Source: an uncultured Phycisphaerales bacterium
GTDB lineage: Bacteria; Planctomycetota; Phycisphaerae; Phycisphaerales; UBA1924
Assembly: GCA_937995595.1 (NCBI GenBank)
Contig: CALKJW010000010.1
Coordinates: 1-64,000 of the forward strand
DNA length: 64,000 nucleotides
Reading direction: 5' to 3'
Shown here: piece by piece, positions 21,202 to 29,010 of the stretch
Layout of the letters: each line of letters starts with the position of its first letter
Numbering within the stretch: position 1 is the first letter of the stretch
The notes under the pieces: model-generated
Databases searched by the model: none
What the model saw: the letters and a program-made list of their open reading frames with translations, nothing else
Told to the model about the DNA's origin: nothing
Made by a program: the position numbers and the translations under genes

Positions 21202-22245
21202 TTACAACTGCCAGAGGCTGCTGCCCCACGTCAGCCCGCCGCCGAAGGCGACGAACATGACCTTCTGCCCGTCGCGCACGCGGCCGGCGGCGCGGAGTTC
21301 GTGCAGGCACAGCGGCACCGACGCCGCGACGGTGTTCCCGTAGCGGTCGATGTTCACGTAGAGTTTGTCCTCGGGCAGGCCGAAGCGTTCGCGTGCGGCG
21401 TGGAGGATGCGGGCGTTGCTCTGGTGGCAGACGAACATGTCCACCTGCTCGGGCGTGAGGCCGGCCTTGTCGAGCGTCTCCTGGATCAGGTTCGGGAACG
21501 TGCCGACGGCGAACTTGAAGACCGTCGCGCCGTTCATCTGCAGGTGGCCGAACTTCCGCGGGTCGGGGTCGACGCCCGCGGGGAAGTGGTGCCTGCTCGT
21601 GGGCGTGAAGATGTCCTTCCAGCCGGCGCCGTCGGCGTGCATCGACTGGGCGAGGATGCCGCGCGAGGGGTCGTCGCACGCGGTCAGCACGACCGCGCCC
21701 GCGGCGTCGCCGAAGATGATCGCCGTGCCGCGCCCCTCGGTGCTGTAGTCCATCCAGTTTGAGAGCGTGTCGGCGCCGATCACGCCGATGGTGCGGTAGG
21801 CCCCGCCCTTGATGAGGTCGTGGGCCATGTTGAGCGCGAACACGAAGCCGCAGCACGCCGCGGAGATGTCCATCGCGCCCGCGCGGCCCGCGCCGACCTC
21901 GGCCGCGATGCGGCAGGCGGTGGGGGGGCAGGCCATCTCGGGGCACATGGTGGCGCAGAGGACCAGGTCGAGTTCGGTGGCGTCGATCTTCGCGTCGGCC
22001 AGCGCGCCGCGGAGCGCGGGCGTGGCCATCGAGAGCGTGCACTCGCCGGCCTCGCGGTTCACCACGCGGCGTGTGCGGATGCCCGTCCGCTGGACGATCC
22101 ACTCGTCCGAGGTGTCCATCATCTTCTCGAGGTCGGCGTTGGTGAGCGTGCGGCTGGGCAGGCCGATCCCGGACCCCGCGATGCGGACGCCGACGCGGCC
22201 GCGCGGCAGTTCGATGCGGGCGGTCGCGGGTGTGGGGGCGCTCAT
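21202..22245 (-). CDS. fabH: Beta-ketoacyl-ACP synthase III
   Basis: A 347-residue FabH with the catalytic triad visible as Cys in ISAACCGFVFAL, His in CHQSNARI and Asn in YGNTVAASVP, and the typical ends GSGIGLPSRTLTNADLEK and FGGGLTWGSSL. It condenses acetyl-CoA with malonyl-ACP to start fatty acid synthesis. Its start overlaps the plsX stop by 4 bp (ATGA), as in the conserved rpmF-plsX-fabH order, so translation is coupled. The next fab genes (fabD, fabG, acpP) do not follow; the REP cluster comes instead. Confidence 0.95.
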   Translation of the reverse strand: MSAPTPATARIELPRGRVGVRIAGSGIGLPSRTLTNADLEKMMDTSDEWIVQRTGIRTRRVVNREAGECTLSMATPALRGALADAKIDATELDLVLCATMCPEMACPPTACRIAAEVGAGRAGAMDISAACCGFVFALNMAHDLIKGGAYRTIGVIGADTLSNWMDYSTEGRGTAIIFGDAAGAVVLTACDDPSRGILAQSMHADGAGWKDIFTPTSRHHFPAGVDPDPRKFGHLQMNGATVFKFAVGTFPNLIQETLDKAGLTPEQVDMFVCHQSNARILHAARERFGLPEDKLYVNIDRYGNTVAASVPLCLHELRAAGRVRDGQKVMFVAFGGGLTWGSSLWQL

Positions 22246-23279
22246 GCCGGCTCCGGGATGTGGCGTGCCACGTGCTCGACCTCGGCCAGACGCCTGACGA
22301 TCGCGTCGTTCAGGTGCCCGATGAGGTAGGCGCGCGAGTTGCGGATCGCCGCGGCGATGGTACGGGCCTCGCTCGACCCGTGCGCGATGACGCAGACGCC
22401 GTTGACGCCCAGCAGGGGCGCGCCGCCGTACTCGTGGTAGTCGTTCTTGCGGTAGATTTCCTTGAAGATCGGTTCGAGTTGGAAGCCCAGGTCTGGCGCG
22501 AGCGTGAAGACCTCGTGCGCGATGGCCTTGAAGAGGCTGCGCGCCAGGCCCTCGGCGAGTTTCAGCACCGAGTTGCCGGTGAAGCCGTCGGTCACGACCA
22601 CGTCGACCGCGCCGTCGAAGAGTTCGCGCCCCTCGACGTAGCCGACGTAGTTCATCCCCGGCGTCTTCTTCAGCAGGGCGTGCGTGTCGTTGATCAGGTC
22701 AGTGCCCTTGCCCTCCTCGGACCCGATGTTCAACTGCCCGACGCGAGGGCGCTCGATCCCCAGCACGACCTTGGCGTAGGTCTCGGACATCAGGGCGTAC
22801 TGCCACAGGTGCGTCGGTCGCGGCTCGGGGTTCGCGCCCGCGTCGGACAGCACCACCGGCCCGGCCGAGAACGAGGGGAACGTCACGGCGATGCCGGGGC
22901 GGTGCACGCCGGGGAGGCGCTTCATGTGCATGGTCGCGGCCGAGACGCACGCGCCCGTGTTGCCGGCCGAGAGCACCGCGTCGCAGCGGACCTCGGCCTT
23001 GACCGAGCCCAGTTGCATCATGCGGACGATCGACGAGTCGCGCTTGCCGCGGACGGCGTCGACCGGCGACTCGTCCATGCCGATGACCTCGGTGGTGTGG
23101 ACGATCTCCAGCCTCGGGTCAGAGACCCGCTGCTCGGTCAGCACTTCCTCGATGTCGCGACGGTTGCCGACGAGCACAAGGCGGTCGTCGGCGGTGAGGG
23201 AGGGCAAGGCGCCGATGCAGCCGCGGATTATCGCGTCGGGCGCGTGGTCACCGCCCATCACGTCGACGGCGATGCGCAT
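22242..23279 (-). CDS. plsX: Phosphate acyltransferase
   Basis: A 345-residue PlsX beginning MRIAVDVMGGDHAPDAIIRG, with LVGN, GAVLSAGNTGA-like (DAVLSAGNTGACV), NIGSEEGKG and VVVTDGFTGN. It makes acyl-phosphate from acyl-ACP for phospholipid synthesis together with PlsY. AAGGA precedes the ATG by 8 nt. It starts 4 bp after the rpmF stop and overlaps fabH. Peripheral membrane enzyme, no transmembrane segment. Confidence 0.95.
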   Translation of the reverse strand: MRIAVDVMGGDHAPDAIIRGCIGALPSLTADDRLVLVGNRRDIEEVLTEQRVSDPRLEIVHTTEVIGMDESPVDAVRGKRDSSIVRMMQLGSVKAEVRCDAVLSAGNTGACVSAATMHMKRLPGVHRPGIAVTFPSFSAGPVVLSDAGANPEPRPTHLWQYALMSETYAKVVLGIERPRVGQLNIGSEEGKGTDLINDTHALLKKTPGMNYVGYVEGRELFDGAVDVVVTDGFTGNSVLKLAEGLARSLFKAIAHEVFTLAPDLGFQLEPIFKEIYRKNDYHEYGGAPLLGVNGVCVIAHGSSEARTIAAAIRNSRAYLIGHLNDAIVRRLAEVEHVARHIPEPA

Positions 23280-23283
23280 CGCG

Positions 23284-23484
23284 TCAGTCCTTGTTGTCGC
23301 CGATCTTGAGTTTGGGCACGCTGATCTTCAGGCCCGGGCGGACGTAGCCCGACTCGTTGCAGGCGCGGTGGTGCATCTTCGGCTGCCCGGAGAGCGGGCA
23401 GGTCGTGGGGTGGACCGGCGACAGCGCGTGGTGGGACCGGCGGCGACGCGTACGGCCATGGCTCTGCCTGAAACACGGTTGCAT
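23284..23484 (-). CDS. rpmF: 50S ribosomal protein bL32
   Basis: A 66-residue basic protein with GRTRRRRSHHAL and CPLSGQPKMHHRACNESGYVRPG, the bL32 core. The zinc site of standard bL32 has two CxxC pairs; here each second Cys is Ser (CPLS, CNES), so zinc binding is doubtful. Position directly upstream of plsX is the conserved arrangement and supports the call. An AGGA-type site lies about 8 nt before the ATG. The C-terminal tail GLKISVPKLKIGDNKD is longer than in E. coli. Confidence 0.88.
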   Translation of the reverse strand: MQPCFRQSHGRTRRRRSHHALSPVHPTTCPLSGQPKMHHRACNESGYVRPGLKISVPKLKIGDNKD

Positions 23485-23585
23485 CGTTCGATCCTCGCTG
23501 AAACCTGGTGCCCGAACCCGAACAAAGCCCTCGACGCCGCTCGCGTGCGCGAAAACGCCCCCGCGGCGGGCAATCTCGGGCCACG

Positions 23586-23614
23586 ACGATAGACCCGAGT
23601 TGGGGAACCGTCAA
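23586..23614 (-). promoter_or_regulatory. Sigma70-type promoter of rpmF-plsX-fabH
   Basis: Minus strand TTGACG (23609-23614) and TATCGT (23586-23591) with a 17-bp spacer, about 100 bp upstream of rpmF. It is the only good match in the gap. Confidence 0.6.
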
Positions 23615-23634
23615 TTTGCGGGTTGGCAGGACTT

Positions 23635-23706
23635 TGGGTGGGGCCGCCTCTGGGTCGTGCCGCTCTGGAGTGAGCCGCGTCTGGGTGGGGCCGCCACTCC
23701 GTGGCG
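23635..23706. repeat. Short GC-rich repeats between rpmF promoter and tRNA-Lys
   Basis: TGGGTGGGGCCGCC occurs at 23635-23648 and again at 23682-23695, the second copy running into a CCGCCACTCCGTGGCGG hairpin. The rest of the 23485-23976 gap holds the rpmF promoter and the tRNA promoter region and no gene. Confidence 0.45.
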
Positions 23707-23940
23707 GCGGCTGGTCGCTTACCGCGCCGCTCCTCCGTGGCGGCAAGCCACGTATTCTTTCGCGTTCTCTCCACCAAACGCTGTACGCGTCTCGACGCGC
23801 ACGTGCCCCGCCCCGCTCTGCACCAGCCGATTCCGCCAGCGGCGGACTGTGCGGGCCTGCTTCGCACGCCGCGTGGACGTTCGCCCCGCCGACCCCGCGG
23901 CAGGATCGTCCGAAAGTGGACGCCGCGGCAGCGGAATGCG

Positions 23941-23946
23941 TATGAT
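23941..23946 (+). promoter_or_regulatory. Possible -10 element of tRNA-Lys
   Basis: TATGAT lies 30 bp before the tRNA 5' end, a suitable distance. No convincing -35 is seen. Confidence 0.35.
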
Positions 23947-23976
23947 GGCGGGCCATCGCCGGTACGTCCGGCGCAC

Positions 23977-24052
<76 letters not shown>

Positions 24053-24060
24053 GAAAACCA

Positions 24061-24089
24061 GCCTCTGGCACTTGCCAGAGGCTTTTTTC
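24061..24089 (+). terminator. Strong terminator just inside the left end
   Basis: GCCTCTGGC/GCCAGAGGC with a 4-nt loop (24061-24082), then TTTTTTCTT. It stops the tRNA-Lys transcript on the plus strand from running into the element; the stem could also work on minus-strand transcripts, though they lack a T-run. Confidence 0.8.
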
Positions 24090-24114
24090 TTGGACCGGCT
24101 TCGGGGCGTGTCGG

Positions 24115-24141
24115 ATGGTGGGGCACAACTGGGGCACAAAC
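24115..24141 (+). repeat. Putative integrase arm site, left copy
   Basis: Two tandem copies of TGGGGCACAAC (the second ending AAAC) inside a 27-bp stretch identical to 34887-34913. It starts 62 bp inside the left attachment site. A matching 22-bp inverted copy is at 29763-29784. Confidence 0.6.
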
Positions 24142-24155
24142 CGGACGTTCGGCGC

Positions 24156-25280
24156 TCACTCGTCCGACTCTGCCGCATGGCGGAGGGACAGGAACGCTTC
24201 CTTCAGAGGCTGGTTCACTGCGCTATCCGGCTCGCCAAGCACCAGCGCTTGGTAGGCATCCAGAAACTGGATGCGGAGTCGATGGAACAGGTGGAGGAAG
24301 TGCCGCACGAACCCAACGCAATCGAGAATGGCGATTTCCGTTCCGTTCGTTTCTTCGTACATGGCAGCGGCGTACTCGGCTACCTCGTCTTCGATCATGT
24401 CGGTAGTGATGAAGACGTAGTTGTCGATGCGCGGCTTTCGCTCCACGATTTTCTGAATGGCGCGGTCGATGTCGTCTTGCGTGACGCGCTTCGACTTCAT
24501 TTCGTAGATGGTGCAAACGCGCTCATCGTTCGTCAGGCAGATTTCCACGTCACCACCCGCGCCCGTCTGCTCATCGGCGGCAAGGTGCCCACGAAGAGGC
24601 ATGGCCTTTTCGCCCAAGTGCTTCGCCGCCGCCTGATACGCCGCTGCCACGATCAGCACGGGAAGGCGGCTGCTGTGTTTGCACGCCAAGTGTTGGCGTA
24701 GCAGTGTCACAATCTGCTCGGATGCCAGAGGAAGCGCGTCTTCGCCGTGCTGAAGTGCGGCTACCAGCGTCTTCATTCGTTCCTGTTTCTCATCGCGCAC
24801 CAGCACCAGTATTCGGAGCGTTTCAATCAGCACTTGTTCCGCCGTCACTTTGCCCCGCGCCACATCGTCGAGAAGTTGCAGGGTGTCGCGGTACACCTGT
24901 GGCGGACGCCCAACCAGAATCGTGCCCGTCGTGAGCATGGCATCCTGATTCCGAAGGGCTGGGGTGAGGAACGCTGTCGTGCTATTGCAGGGAAGGCGGT
25001 TGGATGAAATGAACCCGGTCAGGTGCTGTTCGTCGTAGGTCCGTCCAGAGAATGAGTCCTTCCCGCCGATCTCGGTGTAGGGCTTGCGCGGATCGACTTC
25101 GGGTCGGTGTAACTTCGCCAACATGCACGACATCAAGAGGCGCACACCCGCACGATTGCCGATGCAGCGGCACACATAGTCGATACGCCCAAGCACATCT
25201 TTGTGCGTGATCGTGGGCGTCTTTCCAAGTTTCACTGCCTTTGCCAATGCAGCATCGAGCAGTTCGCGGGGTGATGCCAT
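24156..25280 (-). CDS. Probable type II restriction endonuclease
   Basis: A 374-residue protein starting MASPRELLDAALAKA. The C-terminal half has a PD-(D/E)XK-like site: GAGGDVEICLTN, then YEMKSKRV (E-x-K), followed by a helix VTQDDIDRAIQKI. The N-terminal half has conserved-looking blocks DPRKPYTEIG, SGRTYDEQHL and TTAFLTPALRN. I believe it belongs with SacI-like restriction enzymes, but that is from memory. Its ATG shares one base with the stop of the methyltransferase gene (TGATG), a coupled arrangement that fits methylase before nuclease. The recognition site cannot be read from sequence. Confidence 0.68.
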   Translation of the reverse strand: MASPRELLDAALAKAVKLGKTPTITHKDVLGRIDYVCRCIGNRAGVRLLMSCMLAKLHRPEVDPRKPYTEIGGKDSFSGRTYDEQHLTGFISSNRLPCNSTTAFLTPALRNQDAMLTTGTILVGRPPQVYRDTLQLLDDVARGKVTAEQVLIETLRILVLVRDEKQERMKTLVAALQHGEDALPLASEQIVTLLRQHLACKHSSRLPVLIVAAAYQAAAKHLGEKAMPLRGHLAADEQTGAGGDVEICLTNDERVCTIYEMKSKRVTQDDIDRAIQKIVERKPRIDNYVFITTDMIEDEVAEYAAAMYEETNGTEIAILDCVGFVRHFLHLFHRLRIQFLDAYQALVLGEPDSAVNQPLKEAFLSLRHAAESDE

Positions 25281-26257
25281 CAGCGCGCCTCCCAAAGCAC
25301 TTCGCTGGGCTGTGCCTTTTCAGGGTCGTAGTTCACCCAGAGCACTTCGGATCGCGTGTCCTTCGTGGAGTGAATCGTTCGTTCCGGCCCCACGATCTTC
25401 CGCCAACGCTTGGCGGGATAGAGCCTGTTGATAAGGTCACAGTCGTAGTTGGAAAACGCGACCATTCCCTTCGCGGCATTGAGACAGTCGGCTAGTTCAC
25501 GGTGCTGTTCATCGGTCATTTCGTGGACGTATGCCTTCGAGTCGCCCCGTGTGTCGTGAACGTATGGGGGATCGCAGTAGAAGAGGGTTTGCTTTGAGTC
25601 ATACAGCCGAATCACGTCCACCGCCGGGCGATTCTCAATCTGTACGCGGAGCAGTCGGCCCCCAATCTCTGGCAACGCTTCGACGCCACCCAGCCACCGA
25701 CTCACAACGCCACTCATTCCGGCACGGCTGGTGTCCTTGCAGTTTGCCCACCTGCCAACGCTCGCTGTCTGGGCAAGTCCCGTCCGTACCTGTCGCGCTC
25801 GGACATAGAACCGCCGCGCGCGCTCAAACGCAGTCTGCTTCGGGTCTAGGTCACACGCGACAGAGAACTCTTCGCGCGAAAACGGTGTGAGCGCGATTGC
25901 TTCGATGAGTTTCTCCCGTTGCTCCCGAAGCACACGAAAGAAGTTGCACACCTCACCGTCTAGGTCGTTGTACGTCTCAATCGGTGATGGTTCACGGTTC
26001 AACAGCACGGCACCAGAACCCGCAAACGGTTCGCAGTAGTGATGACACTTGGGGAGCAGCGGCAACAGCCAATCGAGGTGAGAGAACTTCCCGCCGTACC
26101 ATCCAAACGCGATGAGTTTCCGGCGAGTTTTCAGCCCCAAAATAGGGGGTGGCGCTCCGCGCTTCGGAGCCTTCCCGTTCAGAACGGGTGACTCCGAATC
26201 GCCTTCGGCGTTGTCCATGATTGCCGTCGTCCCGTTGTCTTTCCGCTTTCTCGCCAT
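25280..26257 (-). CDS. D12-class (Dam-like) adenine-N6 DNA methyltransferase
   Basis: A 325-residue enzyme with motif X/I region FGWYGGKFSHLDWL, SAM-binding EPFAGSGAVLLN, ETYNDLDGEV and catalytic DPPY in YCDPPYVHDTRG, in the alpha-class order of Dam-type enzymes. It should methylate adenine in a short target and protect the element and host from the adjacent nuclease. Start chosen at ATG 26257 (MARKRKDNG); ATG 26278 would add seven residues, and neither has a clear Shine-Dalgarno. Alone it could be an orphan methylase, but the overlap with the next gene argues for a restriction-modification pair. Confidence 0.9.
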   Translation of the reverse strand: MARKRKDNGTTAIMDNAEGDSESPVLNGKAPKRGAPPPILGLKTRRKLIAFGWYGGKFSHLDWLLPLLPKCHHYCEPFAGSGAVLLNREPSPIETYNDLDGEVCNFFRVLREQREKLIEAIALTPFSREEFSVACDLDPKQTAFERARRFYVRARQVRTGLAQTASVGRWANCKDTSRAGMSGVVSRWLGGVEALPEIGGRLLRVQIENRPAVDVIRLYDSKQTLFYCDPPYVHDTRGDSKAYVHEMTDEQHRELADCLNAAKGMVAFSNYDCDLINRLYPAKRWRKIVGPERTIHSTKDTRSEVLWVNYDPEKAQPSEVLWEAR

Positions 26258-26309
26258 GATTGGCGAAGTGTAACGCATCCGAACGGTGAAGGCGGGGCGC
26301 GGGCCACAT

Positions 26310-26543
26310 TCAGGGACGATTCCACTCTGCGTCCCGCGCGAAGTATTCCGTCACCGTCCGCCGGTCAGCGCCCGGATGCTGTTCGACGGCTTCCCAAACC
26401 TCTTCAAGGCCCGGCGTCCCCCCTTCGGAGCACCGGGCCAACAGGTCATGGATTGCGGATACGTCGCCGTCACCGACGATTCGGGGGCACCACGCCCGGA
26501 AGCGCCGCCACGATTCGGCGAACAGTTCGGCGGGTGTGTTCAT
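26310..26543 (-). CDS. Small protein of unknown function in element
   Basis: A 77-residue protein (MNTPAELFAESWRRFRAWCP...) whose ATG overlaps the stop of the upstream gene by 4 bp (ATGA), which sets the start and supports it as real. It is acidic and predicted helical, with no motif I know. It ends 52 bp before the methyltransferase start. Confidence 0.5.
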   Translation of the reverse strand: MNTPAELFAESWRRFRAWCPRIVGDGDVSAIHDLLARCSEGGTPGLEEVWEAVEQHPGADRRTVTEYFARDAEWNRP

Positions 26544-27241
26544 CGCCCACCCCCGTACTGCGCTCGCGCCCGCGCCGCCACTTCGGGGCCGTAGGCACGG
26601 TGGTACTGCCCTTGCTTCGTCACGTTGAAGTTCGGGGAACGCGGGTCGAAGCACGACGCATCACCGGGGAGCGCGTTGGGGTTGCCGTTGCCCCGACTGC
26701 CCACCGCACCGCCACCGACTGACGACGGCCACCAGTGGGGCCGCAGAGTCTTCACCGTCGCGTGGAACAGTTGTGTCGGGTCCATGCCGGGGATGACGTT
26801 CGGCACCCCGTCCTTCGTGACTACCTTTCCATCCTTCACGGTCAGCATGGAACGAATGAGGTTGGCCGCGTCTTCGTGATTCGCCGGGATCATCCCCGAC
26901 TTCGACAGCGCCGAACTGATTGCGGATTCGACGTGCTGCGCGTCGCGCTCCTGCTCAATCTTCGTCACCTTCGCGCGCAGTTCGTCGCGTTCGGCTTGGA
27001 CGCTGGCGACAGCCTTTGCGTGGTCGGTGCCGCTGAGGTGCGCCACGATGTCTTCATCGTTCACGTTCTCGGCAAGGCCCAGTGTGCGGGCGTAGACCGT
27101 GCGGCGCTCCGCCGCCTTCGCCTTCGTTTCCTTGTGCGCCGTGCGCTCGGCTTCCAGCGCCGCCTTCAGCCGGTCCAGGTCCGCCGCAGTCGGCGCGGGC
27201 GGGTTGCTGTTGTCGGGATTGGGGTTCGGGGTCGTGCTCAC
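26540..27241 (-). CDS. Coiled-coil protein of unknown function in element
   Basis: A 233-residue protein starting with GTG at 27241, overlapping the upstream stop (GTGA). After a Pro/Asn-rich start comes a charged helical region (about residues 20-110, DRLKAALEAERTAHKETKAK and similar), then a less ordered C-terminus ending ARAQYGGGR. The shape recalls phage scaffold-type proteins, but no capsid gene follows, so I do not assign a role. Tight overlaps with both neighbours indicate one operon. Confidence 0.55.
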   Translation of the reverse strand: MSTTPNPNPDNSNPPAPTAADLDRLKAALEAERTAHKETKAKAAERRTVYARTLGLAENVNDEDIVAHLSGTDHAKAVASVQAERDELRAKVTKIEQERDAQHVESAISSALSKSGMIPANHEDAANLIRSMLTVKDGKVVTKDGVPNVIPGMDPTQLFHATVKTLRPHWWPSSVGGGAVGSRGNGNPNALPGDASCFDPRSPNFNVTKQGQYHRAYGPEVAARARAQYGGGR

Positions 27242-27963
27242 GCGGCACCCCCATTCGTTTCGAGCGCCTTCAGCGCCCGTTGTGCGCGTGAATCCTTGCC
27301 GTCACCCATGCCGGTCAGCGCTCCGAACCGATCCAGCGTGACGCGCCCCGCCGTTTCGAGCACAACCGCCAGCGCGTCCAGTGATGTTTTCAGCCGGACC
27401 TTCGCGGGCGCGAACCGTTCAGCGGCCATAGCCCGCAACAGGTCAACTTGCTCGCGCGGGATGCCGACGGCCCAAGGTGAGGTGCTGAGGATCGCGGCCA
27501 CGGCGGTTTGATCGCCAGCGGCAATCGCTTCCCGCGCCGCCTCAAACCTCTTTCCGGGGTGCATGGCGCGGAGCGTGGCCCGGACATCGGCACAGGCAAG
27601 CGCCGTCACAACCTGTTCACGCGCCGCCGGGATGCCCAACGCCGCGTCAATCTCACCTTCCAGCGCTTCGCGGCGCTGCGCGATGGTGGCCCGCGTGCCG
27701 TCGATGGTTTTCTTCAGCGCGCCCAGCCGGTGTTCAGCAGCGGCCCGTAGGCGGCGCTCCGATGCCGGGTCCTTCTCGGCCTTCACCGCCGTTTCCGCTT
27801 CCAACAGCGCGGCGCTGGTGCCGCTGAGACTGTCGAAGGCGGATCGGGTGGCGCTGAATGCCGGGTCAAAGACGCCCGGCCCAATCTCGAATGCACGTTC
27901 CAGAGGTTGGAGCGCGGCAGGGTCCACGCTCGGGCTGAAGAACTGGGGCTGTTCCGTACTCAT
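27238..27963 (-). CDS. Helical protein of unknown function in element
   Basis: A 241-residue, mainly alpha-helical, Ala-rich protein with a charged middle (KDPASERRLRAAAEHRLGALKK). GGAGA lies 9 nt upstream of the ATG, a good site. It is the first gene of the tightly overlapping trio 27963-26310. No enzyme motif or membrane segment is visible. Confidence 0.58.
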   Translation of the reverse strand: MSTEQPQFFSPSVDPAALQPLERAFEIGPGVFDPAFSATRSAFDSLSGTSAALLEAETAVKAEKDPASERRLRAAAEHRLGALKKTIDGTRATIAQRREALEGEIDAALGIPAAREQVVTALACADVRATLRAMHPGKRFEAAREAIAAGDQTAVAAILSTSPWAVGIPREQVDLLRAMAAERFAPAKVRLKTSLDALAVVLETAGRVTLDRFGALTGMGDGKDSRAQRALKALETNGGAA

Positions 27964-28205
27964 TCCAACGGTTCTCCTATGGGCGGCGCATCACGCGACG
28001 CCACGGACAGGAACGCTTCACCTCTGGACACATGCCCAGCGTGTCGCGTTCGGAAAGCCCACCGGCGCGACGAAGCGCCGGTGGACCGATCAGATTCCCC
28101 GGAAGCGAACGGGGAAAACCGGGTGCGGGCCTTACCTCCCGCACCCAGCGGAGCACGGCATCGGGTCCGCCCACGCGAATGGAAAGACCCGCGCCGCACG
28201 AATGC

Positions 28206-28607
28206 TCATGCCGCCGGTGGGCGGCGCTTTGCGAACTCGAAACTGAACGGCACTTCGATACCGTGAAACAGACTCCAGAGGGTCAGGCACACCAGCGCTT
28301 CCGACGTGGGCACGATTCCGCGCCGGTGGTCGTCACGGCATGGCATGGCGAACGTGAACCGGGCGTTCAACCACTCGGCAGGATCGTCGGCGGATCGCAC
28401 ATAACCCCACGACGCGGCCACCGGCGCGATGTCCGCGCCGTGCTCGCGTGCCGCTGTCTCACAGTCGGGCACTTCCGGGTAGTCGCGTTCCTGCTCGCGT
28501 GCGATGTCACGCGCACGACAGACGGCAAGCCGAACGGGATCGGTGATCGTTTCGAGGTTGGCGAGCACGTCCACCATTTCGGTGGAAGAGAACGGGGCTT
28601 GATTCAT
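28206..28607 (-). CDS. Small protein of unknown function in element
   Basis: A 133-residue acidic protein starting MNQAPFSSTEMVDVLANLE. A longer frame to 28706 exists, but its extra residues are Arg-rich and unlike the rest. The sequence has a C-terminal hydrophobic stretch (SEALVCLTLWSLFHG) too short for a confident membrane helix. No known motif. The 242-bp gap to the next gene downstream has no believable gene. Confidence 0.42.
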   Translation of the reverse strand: MNQAPFSSTEMVDVLANLETITDPVRLAVCRARDIAREQERDYPEVPDCETAAREHGADIAPVAASWGYVRSADDPAEWLNARFTFAMPCRDDHRRGIVPTSEALVCLTLWSLFHGIEVPFSFEFAKRRPPAA

Positions 28608-28761
28608 AATCCGCCGGGCGTTCCTTTCAGATCGCTGGCGGGAGTCTGCGCGACCGGCCCCCGCCGTCGCGCATTCTGCTCTGTTGTGGAATCGGGGGCT
28701 GTCCATTTACTACGTTCGGAACACTACCTAAGTTCATGGGACGCAGCGGGTTGCGCGATAT

Positions 28762-28798
28762 ACACATAATGGCGACACATAACATTGAACACATAATG
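28762..28798. repeat. Three AT-rich direct repeats
   Basis: ACACATAATG, ACACATAAC and ACACATAATG at 28762, 28775 and 28789, spaced 13 and 14 bp, in an AT-rich gap (28608-28803). The even spacing, just over one helical turn, suggests a protein-binding array such as an operator. Confidence 0.5.
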
Positions 28799-28803
28799 TC
28801 GGG

Positions 28804-29010
28804 TCAGTCGTGCTTCCGTTTGTTGTCGTATCGCGCTCGCCATTCAGCGGCGTTCGCGCACGGTGCCGGGATCGCCAGCCCACCACCTTCGGGCGCGCCG
28901 ACACGAAGGAACGCGCGGCCCAGTTCTTCCAGTTCAGCGGGCGTCGCCTTGCCCAGTTTCTTCCGCAGCAGCAGGTAGTTCACGCGGGCGTTCGGTTGCG
29001 ATGATGACAC
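28804..29010 (-). CDS. Small protein overlapping the 3' end of its neighbour
   Basis: A 68-residue basic protein (MSSSQPNARVNYLLLRKKLG...) read from GTG at 29010, with AAGGAG 7 nt upstream, one of the best ribosome-binding sites in the element. It overlaps the upstream gene by 77 bp in another frame. Helical, no known motif. Confidence 0.55.
   Translation of the reverse strand: MSSSQPNARVNYLLLRKKLGKATPAELEELGRAFLRVGAPEGGGLAIPAPCANAAEWRARYDNKRKHD

Noticed and set aside
27960-28199. Small frame of 79 codons between two element genes
   Set aside because: Arg/Ser-rich, no ribosome-binding site and overlapping the start region of the next gene.
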